Notes: a model not told the origin generated them from the letters alone. A stretch of 64,000 bases of DNA from Verrucomicrobiota bacterium (GCA_023386835.1 JAEWIY010000216.1:1-64000); one strand, 5' to 3'; counted from the stretch's first letter, positions 45,245-55,785 are shown. Translations and numbers: made by a program.

Positions 45245-45763
45245 ATGAATGCTTCGCTGCTGCCCCGCCGGGGGCTCGCTCGCAACGGCGCAATCGCGCT
45301 CCTGCTCCTGTTCGCCGCGGCCGCGGCCGTCGCTGCTGATCTCACGCAAACCTACGCCGACAAGGGAACCCGCATTCCCGACGAGCGCCATTCCTCACCG
45401 CAGGAGGCATCGTTGCGTGCGCTGCTCCAATTGGAGCTCGATCCCACCGCCGGCCGTATTCGTCACCTCGGGACGGATCGTGTCCAGCTGATCGATACCG
45501 GCTCGCGGCTGCGGATTTTTCACTACGATCAGGCCGGTGAGCTGCAGGAATCGCACGAATACTCCGGCGCCGGCTACCAGCGGGAACAGGGCACAACCTT
45601 CCTGCGCCTGCGCTCCGCGAGCGGCCGCGACGATGCGGTGGTCCTCGCGCTGACGGTGGCCGAAGAGGGGCTGCTGCAGGTTGACGTTTATCGTGTCAGT
45701 CCGGGCGTATTCGGCCGCTCCTCGGAACGAGTGGGCCGCTACCTCTTCCACCGCGGGCCGTGA
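45245..45763 (+). CDS. Exported protein of unknown function
   Basis: The 172-residue product has a signal peptide (NGAIALLLLFAAAAAVAAD). The mature part of about 140 residues is beta-rich and hydrophilic (LRIFHYDQAGELQESHEYSG, RVGRYLFHRGP) with no cysteine and no family I recognise. It lies about 80 bp after the DUF72 gene on the same strand and converges with the serine hydrolase gene 38 bp away. Confidence 0.65.
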   Translation: MNASLLPRRGLARNGAIALLLLFAAAAAVAADLTQTYADKGTRIPDERHSSPQEASLRALLQLELDPTAGRIRHLGTDRVQLIDTGSRLRIFHYDQAGELQESHEYSGAGYQREQGTTFLRLRSASGRDDAVVLALTVAEEGLLQVDVYRVSPGVFGRSSERVGRYLFHRGP

Positions 45764-45801
45764 CAAGCGTCCTTTCAGGCGCGCCACGGGCGGGGGCCGG
45801 C

Positions 45802-47088
45802 TTAGTCGTCAATCGTTGAATACACCAGGTTGGTGAACGTCGCCAGGATGTCGTCCTGGTTGAAGGGGACGTGTTGCATCAGCAGCAAGGCCACGGTGCG
45901 CTCCTTCGGATCGATTTGGACGACCGTGGTCGCCATGCCGTCCCAGCCAAACATGCCCGGCGATCCGAGCACCGTACTGGCCCCGAGATCCGTCACCACG
46001 CGCACGCCCAAGCCGAACCCCTGCGACGGGATGCCAAACGGGTGCGGCGACGCAAGGTGGGCGATATGATCGCTGGTCATCAACTCGACCGTCTTGCGCG
46101 AGAGGATCCGGACGCCGTCGAGTTCACCACCATTGAGCAGCATCTGCGCGAAACGCGCATAGTCGGAGGCCGTTGAATACAACCCGCCACCGCCGCTGAG
46201 CAGCCCGGGACCGTCCACCTCCGAATCGGGTACGACCATGAGTTTGCCGCCCGTCGTGCGTCGATGGACCCGCGCCCACCGCTCGCGTTTCTCCGACGGC
46301 ACGGAGAAGCCGGTATCCACCATGCCGAGCGGCGAGAAGATTCGGTCGCGCAGAAACGCGTCGAGACGCTGCCCCGACGCCTTTTCCACAATGGCGCCGA
46401 GCAGGTCCGTTGCGATGCCGTACCGGTAACGCGTGCCGGGCTGCTCGTGCAGCGGCACCTTGGCCACGCGCTGGACAAAGTCGTCCAGGTCGGTCGCCTC
46501 CCAGATCCGCGCGCGTTGTTGCAGTTCAATCAGCGCGGGTTCACTCGCCGACCACGACTCCTCATAATAATAGCCCGCGGTGTGCGTCAGCAGGTGTCGG
46601 ATCGTCACCGGCCGGGCGGCCGGGGCGAGTTCGGGTGCGTCCGCAGTTCCGCCGGTGAATACCTGGGCCGATTCCAACGCCGGCAGAAAACGAGGGATGG
46701 GATCCCCCAGGCGCAGTTTTCCTTCCTCCAGCAGGATCAAAACTGCGACAGACGTGATGACCTTCGACATCGAGTAGATCTTCACGATCGAGTCGCGCCG
46801 CATCGGCGTGCGCTCGGCTGCGTCCTGCCAGCCGTGCGCCCGCCAATCAACGAGCTTCCCGTCCCGGGCCAGCAGCACGATCGCGCCCGAGTAGCGTTCC
46901 GCCTCGATCTGCTCCTCCAGCGCCGCCTGCAGCCGCTCCAAACGCGCCGGCGAGATTCCCACCTGTGCCGGCGCGACCATCGGCAAGGGCGCCTCAGCGG
47001 AGGCCGCCGCGAAGGCAGATGAGGCGGCCCAACCGACCGCGAACCACGCCACCAGGCCGCGCAACCTGTTCATCCGGGGTGCGTTCAT
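45802..47088 (-). CDS. Exported serine hydrolase, class C beta-lactamase/DD-peptidase fold
   Basis: This 428-residue protein has a signal peptide (LRGLVAWFAVGWAASSAFA). The beta-lactamase-type catalytic SxxK is S106-MS-K109 in KIYSMSKVITS. The Tyr motif is in RYRYGIATD. Around 240-420 the sequence keeps the family's LGMVDTGFSV and GGGLYSTASDYARFAQMLL. Such proteins may be esterases, D-aminopeptidases or penicillin-binding-like enzymes; resistance is not implied. It is divergent from the TonB receptor gene, leaving about 250 bp for promoters. MNRLRGL at residue 6 is an alternative start. Confidence 0.9.
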   Translation of the reverse strand: MNAPRMNRLRGLVAWFAVGWAASSAFAAASAEAPLPMVAPAQVGISPARLERLQAALEEQIEAERYSGAIVLLARDGKLVDWRAHGWQDAAERTPMRRDSIVKIYSMSKVITSVAVLILLEEGKLRLGDPIPRFLPALESAQVFTGGTADAPELAPAARPVTIRHLLTHTAGYYYEESWSASEPALIELQQRARIWEATDLDDFVQRVAKVPLHEQPGTRYRYGIATDLLGAIVEKASGQRLDAFLRDRIFSPLGMVDTGFSVPSEKRERWARVHRRTTGGKLMVVPDSEVDGPGLLSGGGGLYSTASDYARFAQMLLNGGELDGVRILSRKTVELMTSDHIAHLASPHPFGIPSQGFGLGVRVVTDLGASTVLGSPGMFGWDGMATTVVQIDPKERTVALLLMQHVPFNQDDILATFTNLVYSTIDD

Positions 47089-47337
47089 TCGTTGAAAACC
47101 AAAGGGTTTGAGCGGTCAAAGGCCAGTCGCGATCCGCCAGCGACGCGCGTTTGCAGTATGACGCCGCGCCGCCATTGAACCCAGCGTTGCGGAAAAACTT
47201 TTCATTCCGTGTCGGGTTTGGACCGGTTTTGGCGCATTTGGACACGGGAACCGCTTCGCGTTTGCGTTGGCTAAGTCGCTCCAGCTGCAACCCCGACGCG
47301 ATTGCCCTCACCTCGCCTTACCCTAACACCCTCACCC

Positions 47338-50241
47338 ATGCCCCTCTTGCCGCCTCCCGCGTCCGCCGCCTTGTCGACCGCCCGCGGGAAAACTGCCCGC
47401 CGATCGCTGCTCGCGTTCGTGGCGCTCTCTTCAGGCGTCAGCCTCGCGCTGGCGCAGACCCCCGCCCCCACCTCCACCCGCTCCGCCAGGGCGGCGGAGC
47501 CGGAAAACGTGGTGGAACTGAACGAATTCGTCGTCACCGGTATTCGTGAAAGCGTGACGAGGGCCCTGGATGTGAAGCGCGTTTCCTACCAGATGGTCGA
47601 CGCCATCGTGGCGGAGGACATCGGCAAGTTCCCCGACAACAACCTGGTCGAGGCGCTGCAGCGCGTGTCCGGCGTCCAGGTGACCAATCGCGGCGGCGGC
47701 GAAGTCTCGACCGTCTCCATCCGCGGTCTCAACGACGTCTCCACCACCGTCAACGGACGCAACATCTTCACCACAGTCGGCCGATCGGTCGCCCTGGCCG
47801 ATATTCCGGCAAGCCTGCTGGCGCGCGTTGACGTGTACAAAACCCGGTCCGCCTCTCACCTCGAGCAAGGCATCGCGGGGGCGATCGACATCCAGACGCA
47901 CCGGCCGTTCAACTTCTCCGGCAGCCGCGCCGTCGTGGCCGCGCGCGGCATCTACCAGGAGCAGAACGAAGAACTCGATCCGAACGTCAGTGCGCTCTTC
48001 AGCAATCGTTGGAATCTCGGCGGCGGCCGCGAATTTGGTGCATTGATCAACGTCTCCTGGGCGGAGACGAGTTACCGTGACCAAAGCGTCACCGCGGGCG
48101 CCATGGTGCCCTTCGTCACCGCCACTCCTCCCGTCACCGGCGAGATCACGTGGGCGCCATACGAACGTATTTTCCCGACGCGCAACGGCGTCGCCGAGAA
48201 TCCGATCTGGCAGGCGGGCCTGGAGTCCGGCCTGCCCTTTGCCGAAGGGTCCACGCTGACCATCAATGGTGTGCAAGTCCCGTATTTGCTTTCCCGCGAC
48301 GCGGTGTTCGCCAGCGACTTCACCGGCCACCGGGAACGGCCCGCCGTCAACGTCGCCCTGCAGTTCGCCCCCAACGAGACGTCCGAGTACGTCTTTGAGG
48401 CCTTCTACAACGGCTATCGCAACGAGATGTTCAACAACCTGCACTTTTCGTTCGTCGACTGGTGGGGTGGACCGCACGGCGACGTGGAGCTGTTCCCGGG
48501 CACCAACATCATCAAGTCGCGCAGCAGCGTCGGTTTCCCCTACGGCTTCAACAGCGGCGATCTGACGACGCAGCAGACCGACAGTTACCTCTACGCCTTT
48601 GGCGCCAAGTGGGAGTTAAATGACCGGCTGACGATCAGGGCCGACCTCTCCTATCAGACGAGCAAGTTCGAATCGGACTTCTTCGCCATGCGCACGGAAC
48701 GGGTAGCCCCGTCGGTCGGCGTGGATTTTAACCCTGGCAACGGCGCACCCGCCTGGAATTTCCCCGACAATCCGGAAACCGCCGTGGACGAGAGCGACCT
48801 GACCGACCCATCGCTTTGGACAATCGCGCAGCTCTACGATAATGCGAACGAGGACGAAGGCGACGCCGTCACGCTCTCGCTCGACGGCGACTACCAGACC
48901 GGCTGGAACATCTTCCACCAGCTGCAATTCGGCGCGCGTTACGACGACCGTGGCGCGAAGTCCGGTTTCCGCACGCAAAGTTCCGCCGACTTCCCGGATC
49001 GCGAAGTGCTCGGCGTCAATCTCAGCCAGCACCCCGAGTTGCAGCACGTGAACAAGGGCTTCTTCGATGGTCGCTCCGACGTGCCCACCACCTGGGTTGT
49101 TGCAGACGGATACTACATCCGCGGCCACGCCGACGAGATCCGCCAGCTCTACAACACGACCAAGGGTACCGACCTGAAGCTTTCAGACGAGCTGGAGATC
49201 ATTCGGAACTTTGACGTTCAGGAAGCCACCACAGCAGCGTACCTTCAAAGTGACTTCCGCACCTACATCGGGGGCCGCAAGTTCGACGGCCAGGTCGGCG
49301 CGCGTTATGTTTCGGTGGATACGGACATGACGTTCACCGACCGGACCACGCTGGCGACAAGTTCCGCTTCCGCCAATACCTCCAAGCTCCTGCCGAGCGT
49401 CGTTCTGCGTTATGACCTCGCGGACAACCTGCGACTGCGGGCGAGCTACGGCGAGACGCTCCGGCGTCCAAACTTCGCCCAGCTCAACCCGAACATCACC
49501 TACACGCAGGATGTGACCAACATCGGTTATGGCACGGCTTCCGGCGGGAATCCCAACCTCAAGCCCACCGAGTCGAAGAACTACGACCTGTCGCTCGAGT
49601 ACTACTTCGCCGATTCGAGTGCCCTTTACGCGACCTGGTTCAAGCGGGAGATCGAAGGCTTCGTGGTCGATTTCCGCCGCCGGATCACGGCCACCGTGCC
49701 GCCGCTCAACACGCCCTACGATTATATCCTGACGCAACCGGACAACGCCTCCAACGGCGAACTTGACGGCTGGGAGTTCGGCATGGTCTACTTCCCGGAC
49801 TACCTCGGCGGCTTCGGCGTGCAGGCCAGCTATACGATTCTCGATTCGATCCAGGACATTCCGATCACCAACAGCGCCGGCGACGTCACCGGGATCGACA
49901 CCACGCCGCTCTTCGGCGTATCCGACAAGTCCTACAGCATCGTGCTCGCGTACGAAAAGCCCCGCTGGAGCGTCCGGCTGTCCTACGTCTGGCGCGACGA
50001 CTTCCTCAACAACTACGAGGCTGCTCTCTTCGCCAACCCGCTCGGCATCTACCGCAAGCCGGAGGAAAGCCTCGACTTCCAGCTAAGCTACCGGGTGACG
50101 GACAACATCACGATCACCTTTGATGCCACCAACCTGACGGACGAGTTGTTCCAGAGCTACTACGAGTTCCCCGACACCCACAACTTCGGCTCCTCCCTCT
50201 ACAGCCGGACCTACGCCGTCGGGGCGCGCTTTTCGTTCTAG
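47338..50241 (+). CDS. TonB-dependent outer-membrane receptor
   Basis: The receptor has 967 residues from ATG 47338, with a signal peptide ending SLALAQ at about residue 41. The segment ENVVELNEFVVTGIRESVTRA precedes the plug and matches TonB-box/extension regions. The plug has IGKFPDNNLVEALQRVSGVQ and VSIRGLNDVSTTVNGRN. The barrel ends TYAVGARFSF with a C-terminal Phe. This is the Caulobacter/Xanthomonas type of receptor that imports complex carbohydrates or siderophores; the substrate is unknown. No SusD or transporter gene is next to it. A clear terminator follows. Confidence 0.93.
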   Translation: MPLLPPPASAALSTARGKTARRSLLAFVALSSGVSLALAQTPAPTSTRSARAAEPENVVELNEFVVTGIRESVTRALDVKRVSYQMVDAIVAEDIGKFPDNNLVEALQRVSGVQVTNRGGGEVSTVSIRGLNDVSTTVNGRNIFTTVGRSVALADIPASLLARVDVYKTRSASHLEQGIAGAIDIQTHRPFNFSGSRAVVAARGIYQEQNEELDPNVSALFSNRWNLGGGREFGALINVSWAETSYRDQSVTAGAMVPFVTATPPVTGEITWAPYERIFPTRNGVAENPIWQAGLESGLPFAEGSTLTINGVQVPYLLSRDAVFASDFTGHRERPAVNVALQFAPNETSEYVFEAFYNGYRNEMFNNLHFSFVDWWGGPHGDVELFPGTNIIKSRSSVGFPYGFNSGDLTTQQTDSYLYAFGAKWELNDRLTIRADLSYQTSKFESDFFAMRTERVAPSVGVDFNPGNGAPAWNFPDNPETAVDESDLTDPSLWTIAQLYDNANEDEGDAVTLSLDGDYQTGWNIFHQLQFGARYDDRGAKSGFRTQSSADFPDREVLGVNLSQHPELQHVNKGFFDGRSDVPTTWVVADGYYIRGHADEIRQLYNTTKGTDLKLSDELEIIRNFDVQEATTAAYLQSDFRTYIGGRKFDGQVGARYVSVDTDMTFTDRTTLATSSASANTSKLLPSVVLRYDLADNLRLRASYGETLRRPNFAQLNPNITYTQDVTNIGYGTASGGNPNLKPTESKNYDLSLEYYFADSSALYATWFKREIEGFVVDFRRRITATVPPLNTPYDYILTQPDNASNGELDGWEFGMVYFPDYLGGFGVQASYTILDSIQDIPITNSAGDVTGIDTTPLFGVSDKSYSIVLAYEKPRWSVRLSYVWRDDFLNNYEAALFANPLGIYRKPEESLDFQLSYRVTDNITITFDATNLTDELFQSYYEFPDTHNFGSSLYSRTYAVGARFSF

Positions 50242-50265
50242 TCTGGCGGCCAGCCTCTCTTCTCG

Positions 50266-50294
50266 AGGGCAACCCATCCGGGCTGCCCTTTTTT
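50266..50294 (+). terminator. Rho-independent terminator after the TonB receptor
   Basis: AGGGCA (50266-50271) pairs with TGCCCT (50284-50289), with CCC/GGG pairs inside, then six T residues to 50294. It lies 25 nt after the receptor stop. Confidence 0.88.
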
Positions 50295-50538
50295 GCATTA
50301 AGCGCCGTCGCGCCCGCGGCGAAGCCAAAGCGCGTCGACGCCAGTCGGGAAAGCGAACCCTACCCATCCTGGCCTGAGGCACGGGAAATATTCATACTTC
50401 GCGCGATCACTCGAGCGGATTCACACGCGGGAGGTGGGGATTTCTACCGGGCCGGTTAAAGCGCCACCGAAACGGTCCGACACGTAACTGGGATGGTGCC
50501 GGTGCGCCGTTCCACCGTTCACCTTTTCGCCGCTTCAA

Positions 50539-53500
50539 GTGCCCTCTCGCCACCTCGCCGGGTTCGGCTCATTCTCTGTCGCGCTCCTTCAAGCGTGCCG
50601 GGCCGCCACCGCGTTGTTCATGCTCGGCCAGCTTCTGAGCGGGATGGCCACGGCCAGCGAAGCGATTTCCCCACGACCGGTCTCGAACTTCAGCGACTGG
50701 TGGCAGGCGGCGATCGAGCCCACACCGCCGGTCATTGAGATGGATGTGACGGCCCAAGTGCTCTTCTTCGATCCGCATTGGAAGAACATGTGGGTGAGTG
50801 ATCACACGGGGGGCAGCTATCTGTCTGTCGATAGCAATAATCCCCTTCCGCTGAAGCCCGGTCAACGGGTCCGATTGCAGGGGCGGTTCACGCCCAAGAC
50901 CCGGCTCTCGTTGAGCGATCTTGAAGTGCTCGTGCTTGAGGAACGCCCGCTTCCGCCGCCGCAGAACACCCGCGGTGAGGTGGCCAACATTGACCGCTAC
51001 CAGCACCGGTATGTGCGTATTGAGGGTTTGGTCACGTCCCAGCGCCAGCTCGATGCCCATCATGTGCGGTTCGATCTGCTCGCCGAGAACACTACCGTCG
51101 ACCTGACCGTGCTGATCGAGCCGGCGGACATCGTCCCGTCCCTCCAAGGGGCGTGGATCACCGCCGATGGAGTCTACGTCCCCAAGTACGATCCAACGGG
51201 CCAACGCCTCGCGGGGGCCGTGCTCTGGGCCCCGGATTTCCAAAAGATCCGCCTCGATCGTTGGTTGGCCGATGACCCGCGTTTGCACATGGGCCTGACA
51301 TCGCTTCCGCAGGCGCTCCAAGAACCGGCTGGCCGATGGGTTCGTGTCGCGGGCACCCTGATCGAACCGAAAACCGACATTGGATTCACCCTGCGCGAGA
51401 GCGACGTGTCCCTGGTCGTGTACAGCGCACAATCGCGCCTACCGTCCGAAGGCGTAACCGTTGAGGTCATCGGTCGGATCGAAAAGCACGCTGGCGCCAC
51501 GACGCTGCAGGAAGCGCTTGTCCCGGCGGAAATCCTGCGGAGGGGCGCCGCTGCCGGCCCGTCGCGGCTAACCAGCCTCTCCCAATGGTGGACCGCCACG
51601 GAGGCAGGCCAGAACGATCCCCTGCCGATCGAGTCCACGGCCGAGGTGGTCTTTTTCGATTCCACCTTGGGCAACCTGTGGATCACTGAAGGGACCTCGG
51701 GATTCCATATTAGTACCGGTCGCCAACCGCTCGACCTGCAGTTGGGTGACCGGATCCTGATGACCGGCACCGTCACACCCGGCCGCACACTTTCCGCCGA
51801 CACGCTGACCATCACGCTTTTGGAACGTCGCCAGCCTGTTGAGCCCCCACTGATCAACGGTCGTCTGCGAGACCTTAACGGGTGGCGGCATCAATTGGTG
51901 CGGTTGGAGGCCTATGTGGAGAGCGAGGAACAAATCGACAAAGATCACCGACGATTGTGGCTGGTCAGCGACGATTTCCGTTTCGAAGGCATGCTCCTGA
52001 CCCACGGTCGGCCGTTCGCGCCGCTTGAGGGATCGATCATCACCGTCAGCGGTGTGTACGTCCCGCAGAACTCACCGGACGGCACGCTCTCGGCCCTCAC
52101 CCTCCTGATTCAAGACCCACAACTTGTGTCTTCCCGGCAGCCGTTGGCGCAGAGTCCGCGCTTTCGCCTTCCGTTGACGACCACGGATTCTCTGCGCGCT
52201 CTGCCCGCCGGCGAATGGGTCCGCATGACCGGCAACGTGGTCGATCGCGAGCCCGGCAACTTTCTCGCCCTTACCGATGATCATGGCCAGGTCTGGGCGA
52301 TGAACGCGCAGCAAACCAGTACCGGAAAACAGGATACGCTGCAGCTGGTCGGTCGCGTCCAGCACGAAGGAAATCGCGTGGTGCTCAAGGATACGCTCTT
52401 TGTCCGCGCTGACCACGCACCGCAGGCTCCTACAGCCGCCCCGGTCCTCGAATTACGGACGGCAGCACAGGTGATCGGATTGCCGCCGGTCGAGGCGGCG
52501 CGTGAACTGCCCGTCCGACTCGCCGGCGTCGTGACTTGGTCGCACCCGTCGCAGCGGCATTTCTACCTCCTCGACGGCTCCCGGGGAGTACGGGTGGAAC
52601 TCCCCGACGAAGCCGAAACGCCGGAGGCGGGCCATGGGATCTGGGTGGCAGGCACAACCGTCATCGGACGCTTCGCCTCTGAGATTCGGGCCCGCGAAAT
52701 CCGAGGCTCCGAATTGCTGGGCGCAATCACGCTGCCGGAACCACGCAGCAGCACCTTGCAGCAGGCGTTGACCGGCGCCGACGAAGCGCAGTGGATCGAG
52801 CTCAGCGGCTACATCCGTTCAGTCGCGTCCAACGGCGCCTGGACCCGCCTTTCGGTGCTGACACCCGGAGGGGAATTTACCGCGGTCGTTCCCGCCCACG
52901 AACCGCTCGACCATCTGCGCGGCGCCATTGTCCGCATTCGCGGCGTCTGCAGCGCCCTGACCAACGAGCGGCGCCAGCTCACCGGCGTGGAGCTCTGGGC
53001 ACCTTCGGCCAATGCCGTGCGGATCGAAACGCCCGCGCCCGCCGCCCCCTTTTCGCTGCCGATCCAGTCGATTGCCAGTCTGCAACAATTCAACGTCCTG
53101 CAATCCACGCTCCGGTTGGTCCGCATCGCCGGAACCGTTGTGCATCACTTGCCCGGCCGGCTCGTTTTCGTCGACGACGAGGACGAAACCATCCGGATCC
53201 TCAGCTCAAGTCCGGAACGTCTGGCCCCGGGCGACCGCATCGAGGCCGTCGGCCTGCCCGGTCGCGAGAATTCACAACTCGTGCTGCGGGAAGCGGTGTA
53301 TCGGCGCATTGGACACACAACCGAACCCCACCCGATCGAGGTTGGATCCGGCACGTTGCTGCACGAAGATCTCGACGGTAAACTGGTCCGGCTCGAAGCA
53401 ACGCTGCGCGCCGCCGTACGGCGGGGCGACGAACTGCGGCTGATGCTTCAATCCGGAGATCTCGCCTTCGACGCGATCGTGCCGGGCGAACTCGATGAAG

Positions 53501-55785
53501 CCGGCTGGCCCGCCGGCTCCCTCCTTCAGCTCACCGGCGTGTATGAGCTTGTTCGCGACGAGTACCGCGCTCCCCGCTCGCTGCGGCTCCAGCTGCGTCG
53601 CCCGGACGACCTCCTGGTGCGGAGCCGCCCGCCGTGGCTCACCACCGGTCGCGCCCTGAACCTCACCGGGGGTCTCGTCCTCCTGCTCCTCGCCGGCCTG
53701 GGCTGGGTGCGCTCCCTGCGGCGCCGCGTGCGCGCGCAGACCGGCGAGATCCGCAACCAGCTTTCCAAGGTCGCCAGCCTCGAGGCGCGTCATCGCGGCA
53801 TCATCGAGAGCGCGTCCGACTTCATCTTCACGGCCAACCTCGACGGCACCCTCACTTCAATCAACCCCGCCGGTGAACAATTGACCGGCTACACGCGCGA
53901 AGAGGCCCTGCACCTGCAGGTGCGGGACCTGATCGCACCGGAGGACCAGGCCGAGGGACTCGCGATGCTCGATCTTTGGTCGGCGGCCGATGGCAGCGCG
54001 ACCTTCCAGTGCCGCTTCATGCGCAAGGATGGCGAACGGGTTTGGGTGGAAACGAGCACGCGTCTGCTCCGCGAGGATGGCCGTTCCGTCGGACTGCTTG
54101 GCGTCGTCCGGGATTTCACCGCCCGCCGCCGCCACGAGGAGGCGTTGATGCAGGCGCGCGACGCCGCCGAGGCCAACGCGCGGGCCAAGAGCACCTTTCT
54201 GGCCAACATGAGCCATGAGATTCGCACGCCGATGAACGGCGTGATCGGCATGAGTAACCTCCTGTTGGATACACGGCTGGAGCCCCACCAGCACGAGTTT
54301 GCCGAGACAATCCGCAACTCGGCCGAGTCCCTGCTGACGGTGCTCAACGACATCCTGGACTTCTCCAAGATCGAGGCCGGCAAGCTGCAGCTCGAGGAAC
54401 TGGATTTCGACATCAACGAAAGCGTGGAAAGCACGCTGGAGCTGATGGCCGCGCGGGCGTCGGCCAAACGCCTGGAACTCGCCGCCTTCGTGCCCCCCGA
54501 CGTGCCGGACTGGGTCCGCGGTGATCCGGGTCGTTTACGGCAGGTCCTGCTCAACCTGCTCGGCAACGCGATCAAGTTCACCCAACGGGGCGAGATTGTG
54601 GTGCGCCTCGAACTCGAGAATGAGGGCGAAACGAAGGCGCAGATCCGTTTTGAGGTGACAGACACGGGCATCGGCCTTTCACCGGCGGCGCAGGCCTCGC
54701 TCTTCCAACCGTTCACGCAGGCTGACAGCTCGACCACGCGACGTTTCGGCGGGACCGGACTCGGCCTCGCGATCTGCAAGCAGATCGTTGAGCTGATGGG
54801 CGGCACCATCGGCGTCGTCAGCGAACTGGGACAGGGATCCACCTTCTGGTTCTCGATCCCGTTCCGCAAGGGCACACCCCACAGCCAGCCCAATGACCAA
54901 GCACCGGGGAGCGCATCCCACGTGCTCGAAGGCCTGCGCGTTGCCGTGGTCGACGACCACGAAACCAACCGAACGCTGTTGCAGCACTATCTCGCAGCCT
55001 GGGGCGCGCACTCGGAGTGCTTTACCAACGGTGCGGAAGCTTTGGACGGAATGCGCCAGGCCGCGGCTCGCCAGACGCCGTTCGGGCTGGCGTTGCTCGA
55101 CTTCCAGATGCCGGAGATGAACGGGCTCACGCTGGCTCAGCACATTTCACAGGACCCGGCGCTCCGTGGCGCCAAGTGCCTGCTGCTCACGTCCATCGAC
55201 CAGCGCTTTTCGTCAGAGGAACTCGCCAGCAGCGGTATTGCGAAAGTGATGACAAAGCCGATCCGACGGAACGATCTGCGTGCCGCCATCCGCGCCTGTG
55301 TCGTCTCGCCTGAGACCGCAGCGGCGGTGGTGCGACCAGTTGCTCCTTCTCCCGCCCCGGCTCACAATCCAAATGCGCTGCGGGTCCTGGTGGCCGAAGA
55401 TAACGTGGTTAACCAACGCGTCGCGCGGCTGCAGCTGGAGAAACTCGGCCATCGCGTGGATCTGGTGGGCAACGGCCTTGAAGTGCTCGAGGCGCTGGAG
55501 CGCGCCCCGTACGACCTAGTCCTGATGGATTGCCAGATGCCGGAGATGGACGGCTACGAAGCCACACGTCGTATCCGCGCGGGAACGTCACAACCCGACA
55601 TTTTGATCGTGGCCCTGACGGCACACGCGATGGAGGGTGATCGGGAAGCCTGCCTTGCCGCCGGTATGAACGACTACCTCAGCAAACCGGTGCGACTGCC
55701 CGGGCTGCAGGCCGTTTTGGAGAAACTGGAGCCAACGCTGCTCCAGCGCCGCCAACGCCGCCTCACGGTGCCCAACGCCGCCTGA
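50539..55785 (+). CDS. Giant hybrid sensor kinase with about ten OB-like periplasmic repeats
   Basis: This 1748-residue protein has an N-terminal signal/membrane segment and about 1000 predicted periplasmic residues made of repeated OB-fold-like units. Each unit centres on a VRLxGxV-type strand, at residues 110, 158, 267, 405, 453, 560, 658, 752, 860 and 949. One membrane helix follows (about 1040-1058), then a PAS domain (about 1080-1195) and HisKA with NMSHEIRTPMNG (His1226). The HATPase contains NLLGNAIKFT and GTGLGLAIC, and two receivers follow (Asp1521, Asp1664). It is cytoplasmic after the helix. Start GTG 50539 is tentative; ATG 50620 is an alternative. No DNA-binding partner is adjacent. 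Confidence 0.9.
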   Translation: MPSRHLAGFGSFSVALLQACRAATALFMLGQLLSGMATASEAISPRPVSNFSDWWQAAIEPTPPVIEMDVTAQVLFFDPHWKNMWVSDHTGGSYLSVDSNNPLPLKPGQRVRLQGRFTPKTRLSLSDLEVLVLEERPLPPPQNTRGEVANIDRYQHRYVRIEGLVTSQRQLDAHHVRFDLLAENTTVDLTVLIEPADIVPSLQGAWITADGVYVPKYDPTGQRLAGAVLWAPDFQKIRLDRWLADDPRLHMGLTSLPQALQEPAGRWVRVAGTLIEPKTDIGFTLRESDVSLVVYSAQSRLPSEGVTVEVIGRIEKHAGATTLQEALVPAEILRRGAAAGPSRLTSLSQWWTATEAGQNDPLPIESTAEVVFFDSTLGNLWITEGTSGFHISTGRQPLDLQLGDRILMTGTVTPGRTLSADTLTITLLERRQPVEPPLINGRLRDLNGWRHQLVRLEAYVESEEQIDKDHRRLWLVSDDFRFEGMLLTHGRPFAPLEGSIITVSGVYVPQNSPDGTLSALTLLIQDPQLVSSRQPLAQSPRFRLPLTTTDSLRALPAGEWVRMTGNVVDREPGNFLALTDDHGQVWAMNAQQTSTGKQDTLQLVGRVQHEGNRVVLKDTLFVRADHAPQAPTAAPVLELRTAAQVIGLPPVEAARELPVRLAGVVTWSHPSQRHFYLLDGSRGVRVELPDEAETPEAGHGIWVAGTTVIGRFASEIRAREIRGSELLGAITLPEPRSSTLQQALTGADEAQWIELSGYIRSVASNGAWTRLSVLTPGGEFTAVVPAHEPLDHLRGAIVRIRGVCSALTNERRQLTGVELWAPSANAVRIETPAPAAPFSLPIQSIASLQQFNVLQSTLRLVRIAGTVVHHLPGRLVFVDDEDETIRILSSSPERLAPGDRIEAVGLPGRENSQLVLREAVYRRIGHTTEPHPIEVGSGTLLHEDLDGKLVRLEATLRAAVRRGDELRLMLQSGDLAFDAIVPGELDEAGWPAGSLLQLTGVYELVRDEYRAPRSLRLQLRRPDDLLVRSRPPWLTTGRALNLTGGLVLLLLAGLGWVRSLRRRVRAQTGEIRNQLSKVASLEARHRGIIESASDFIFTANLDGTLTSINPAGEQLTGYTREEALHLQVRDLIAPEDQAEGLAMLDLWSAADGSATFQCRFMRKDGERVWVETSTRLLREDGRSVGLLGVVRDFTARRRHEEALMQARDAAEANARAKSTFLANMSHEIRTPMNGVIGMSNLLLDTRLEPHQHEFAETIRNSAESLLTVLNDILDFSKIEAGKLQLEELDFDINESVESTLELMAARASAKRLELAAFVPPDVPDWVRGDPGRLRQVLLNLLGNAIKFTQRGEIVVRLELENEGETKAQIRFEVTDTGIGLSPAAQASLFQPFTQADSSTTRRFGGTGLGLAICKQIVELMGGTIGVVSELGQGSTFWFSIPFRKGTPHSQPNDQAPGSASHVLEGLRVAVVDDHETNRTLLQHYLAAWGAHSECFTNGAEALDGMRQAAARQTPFGLALLDFQMPEMNGLTLAQHISQDPALRGAKCLLLTSIDQRFSSEELASSGIAKVMTKPIRRNDLRAAIRACVVSPETAAAVVRPVAPSPAPAHNPNALRVLVAEDNVVNQRVARLQLEKLGHRVDLVGNGLEVLEALERAPYDLVLMDCQMPEMDGYEATRRIRAGTSQPDILIVALTAHAMEGDREACLAAGMNDYLSKPVRLPGLQAVLEKLEPTLLQRRQRRLTVPNAA

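Noticed and set aside
45802..47088. Beta-lactamase resistance gene
   Set aside because: Only the general serine-hydrolase fold is visible; the Tyr motif is not the canonical YxN, and context gives no hint of resistance.
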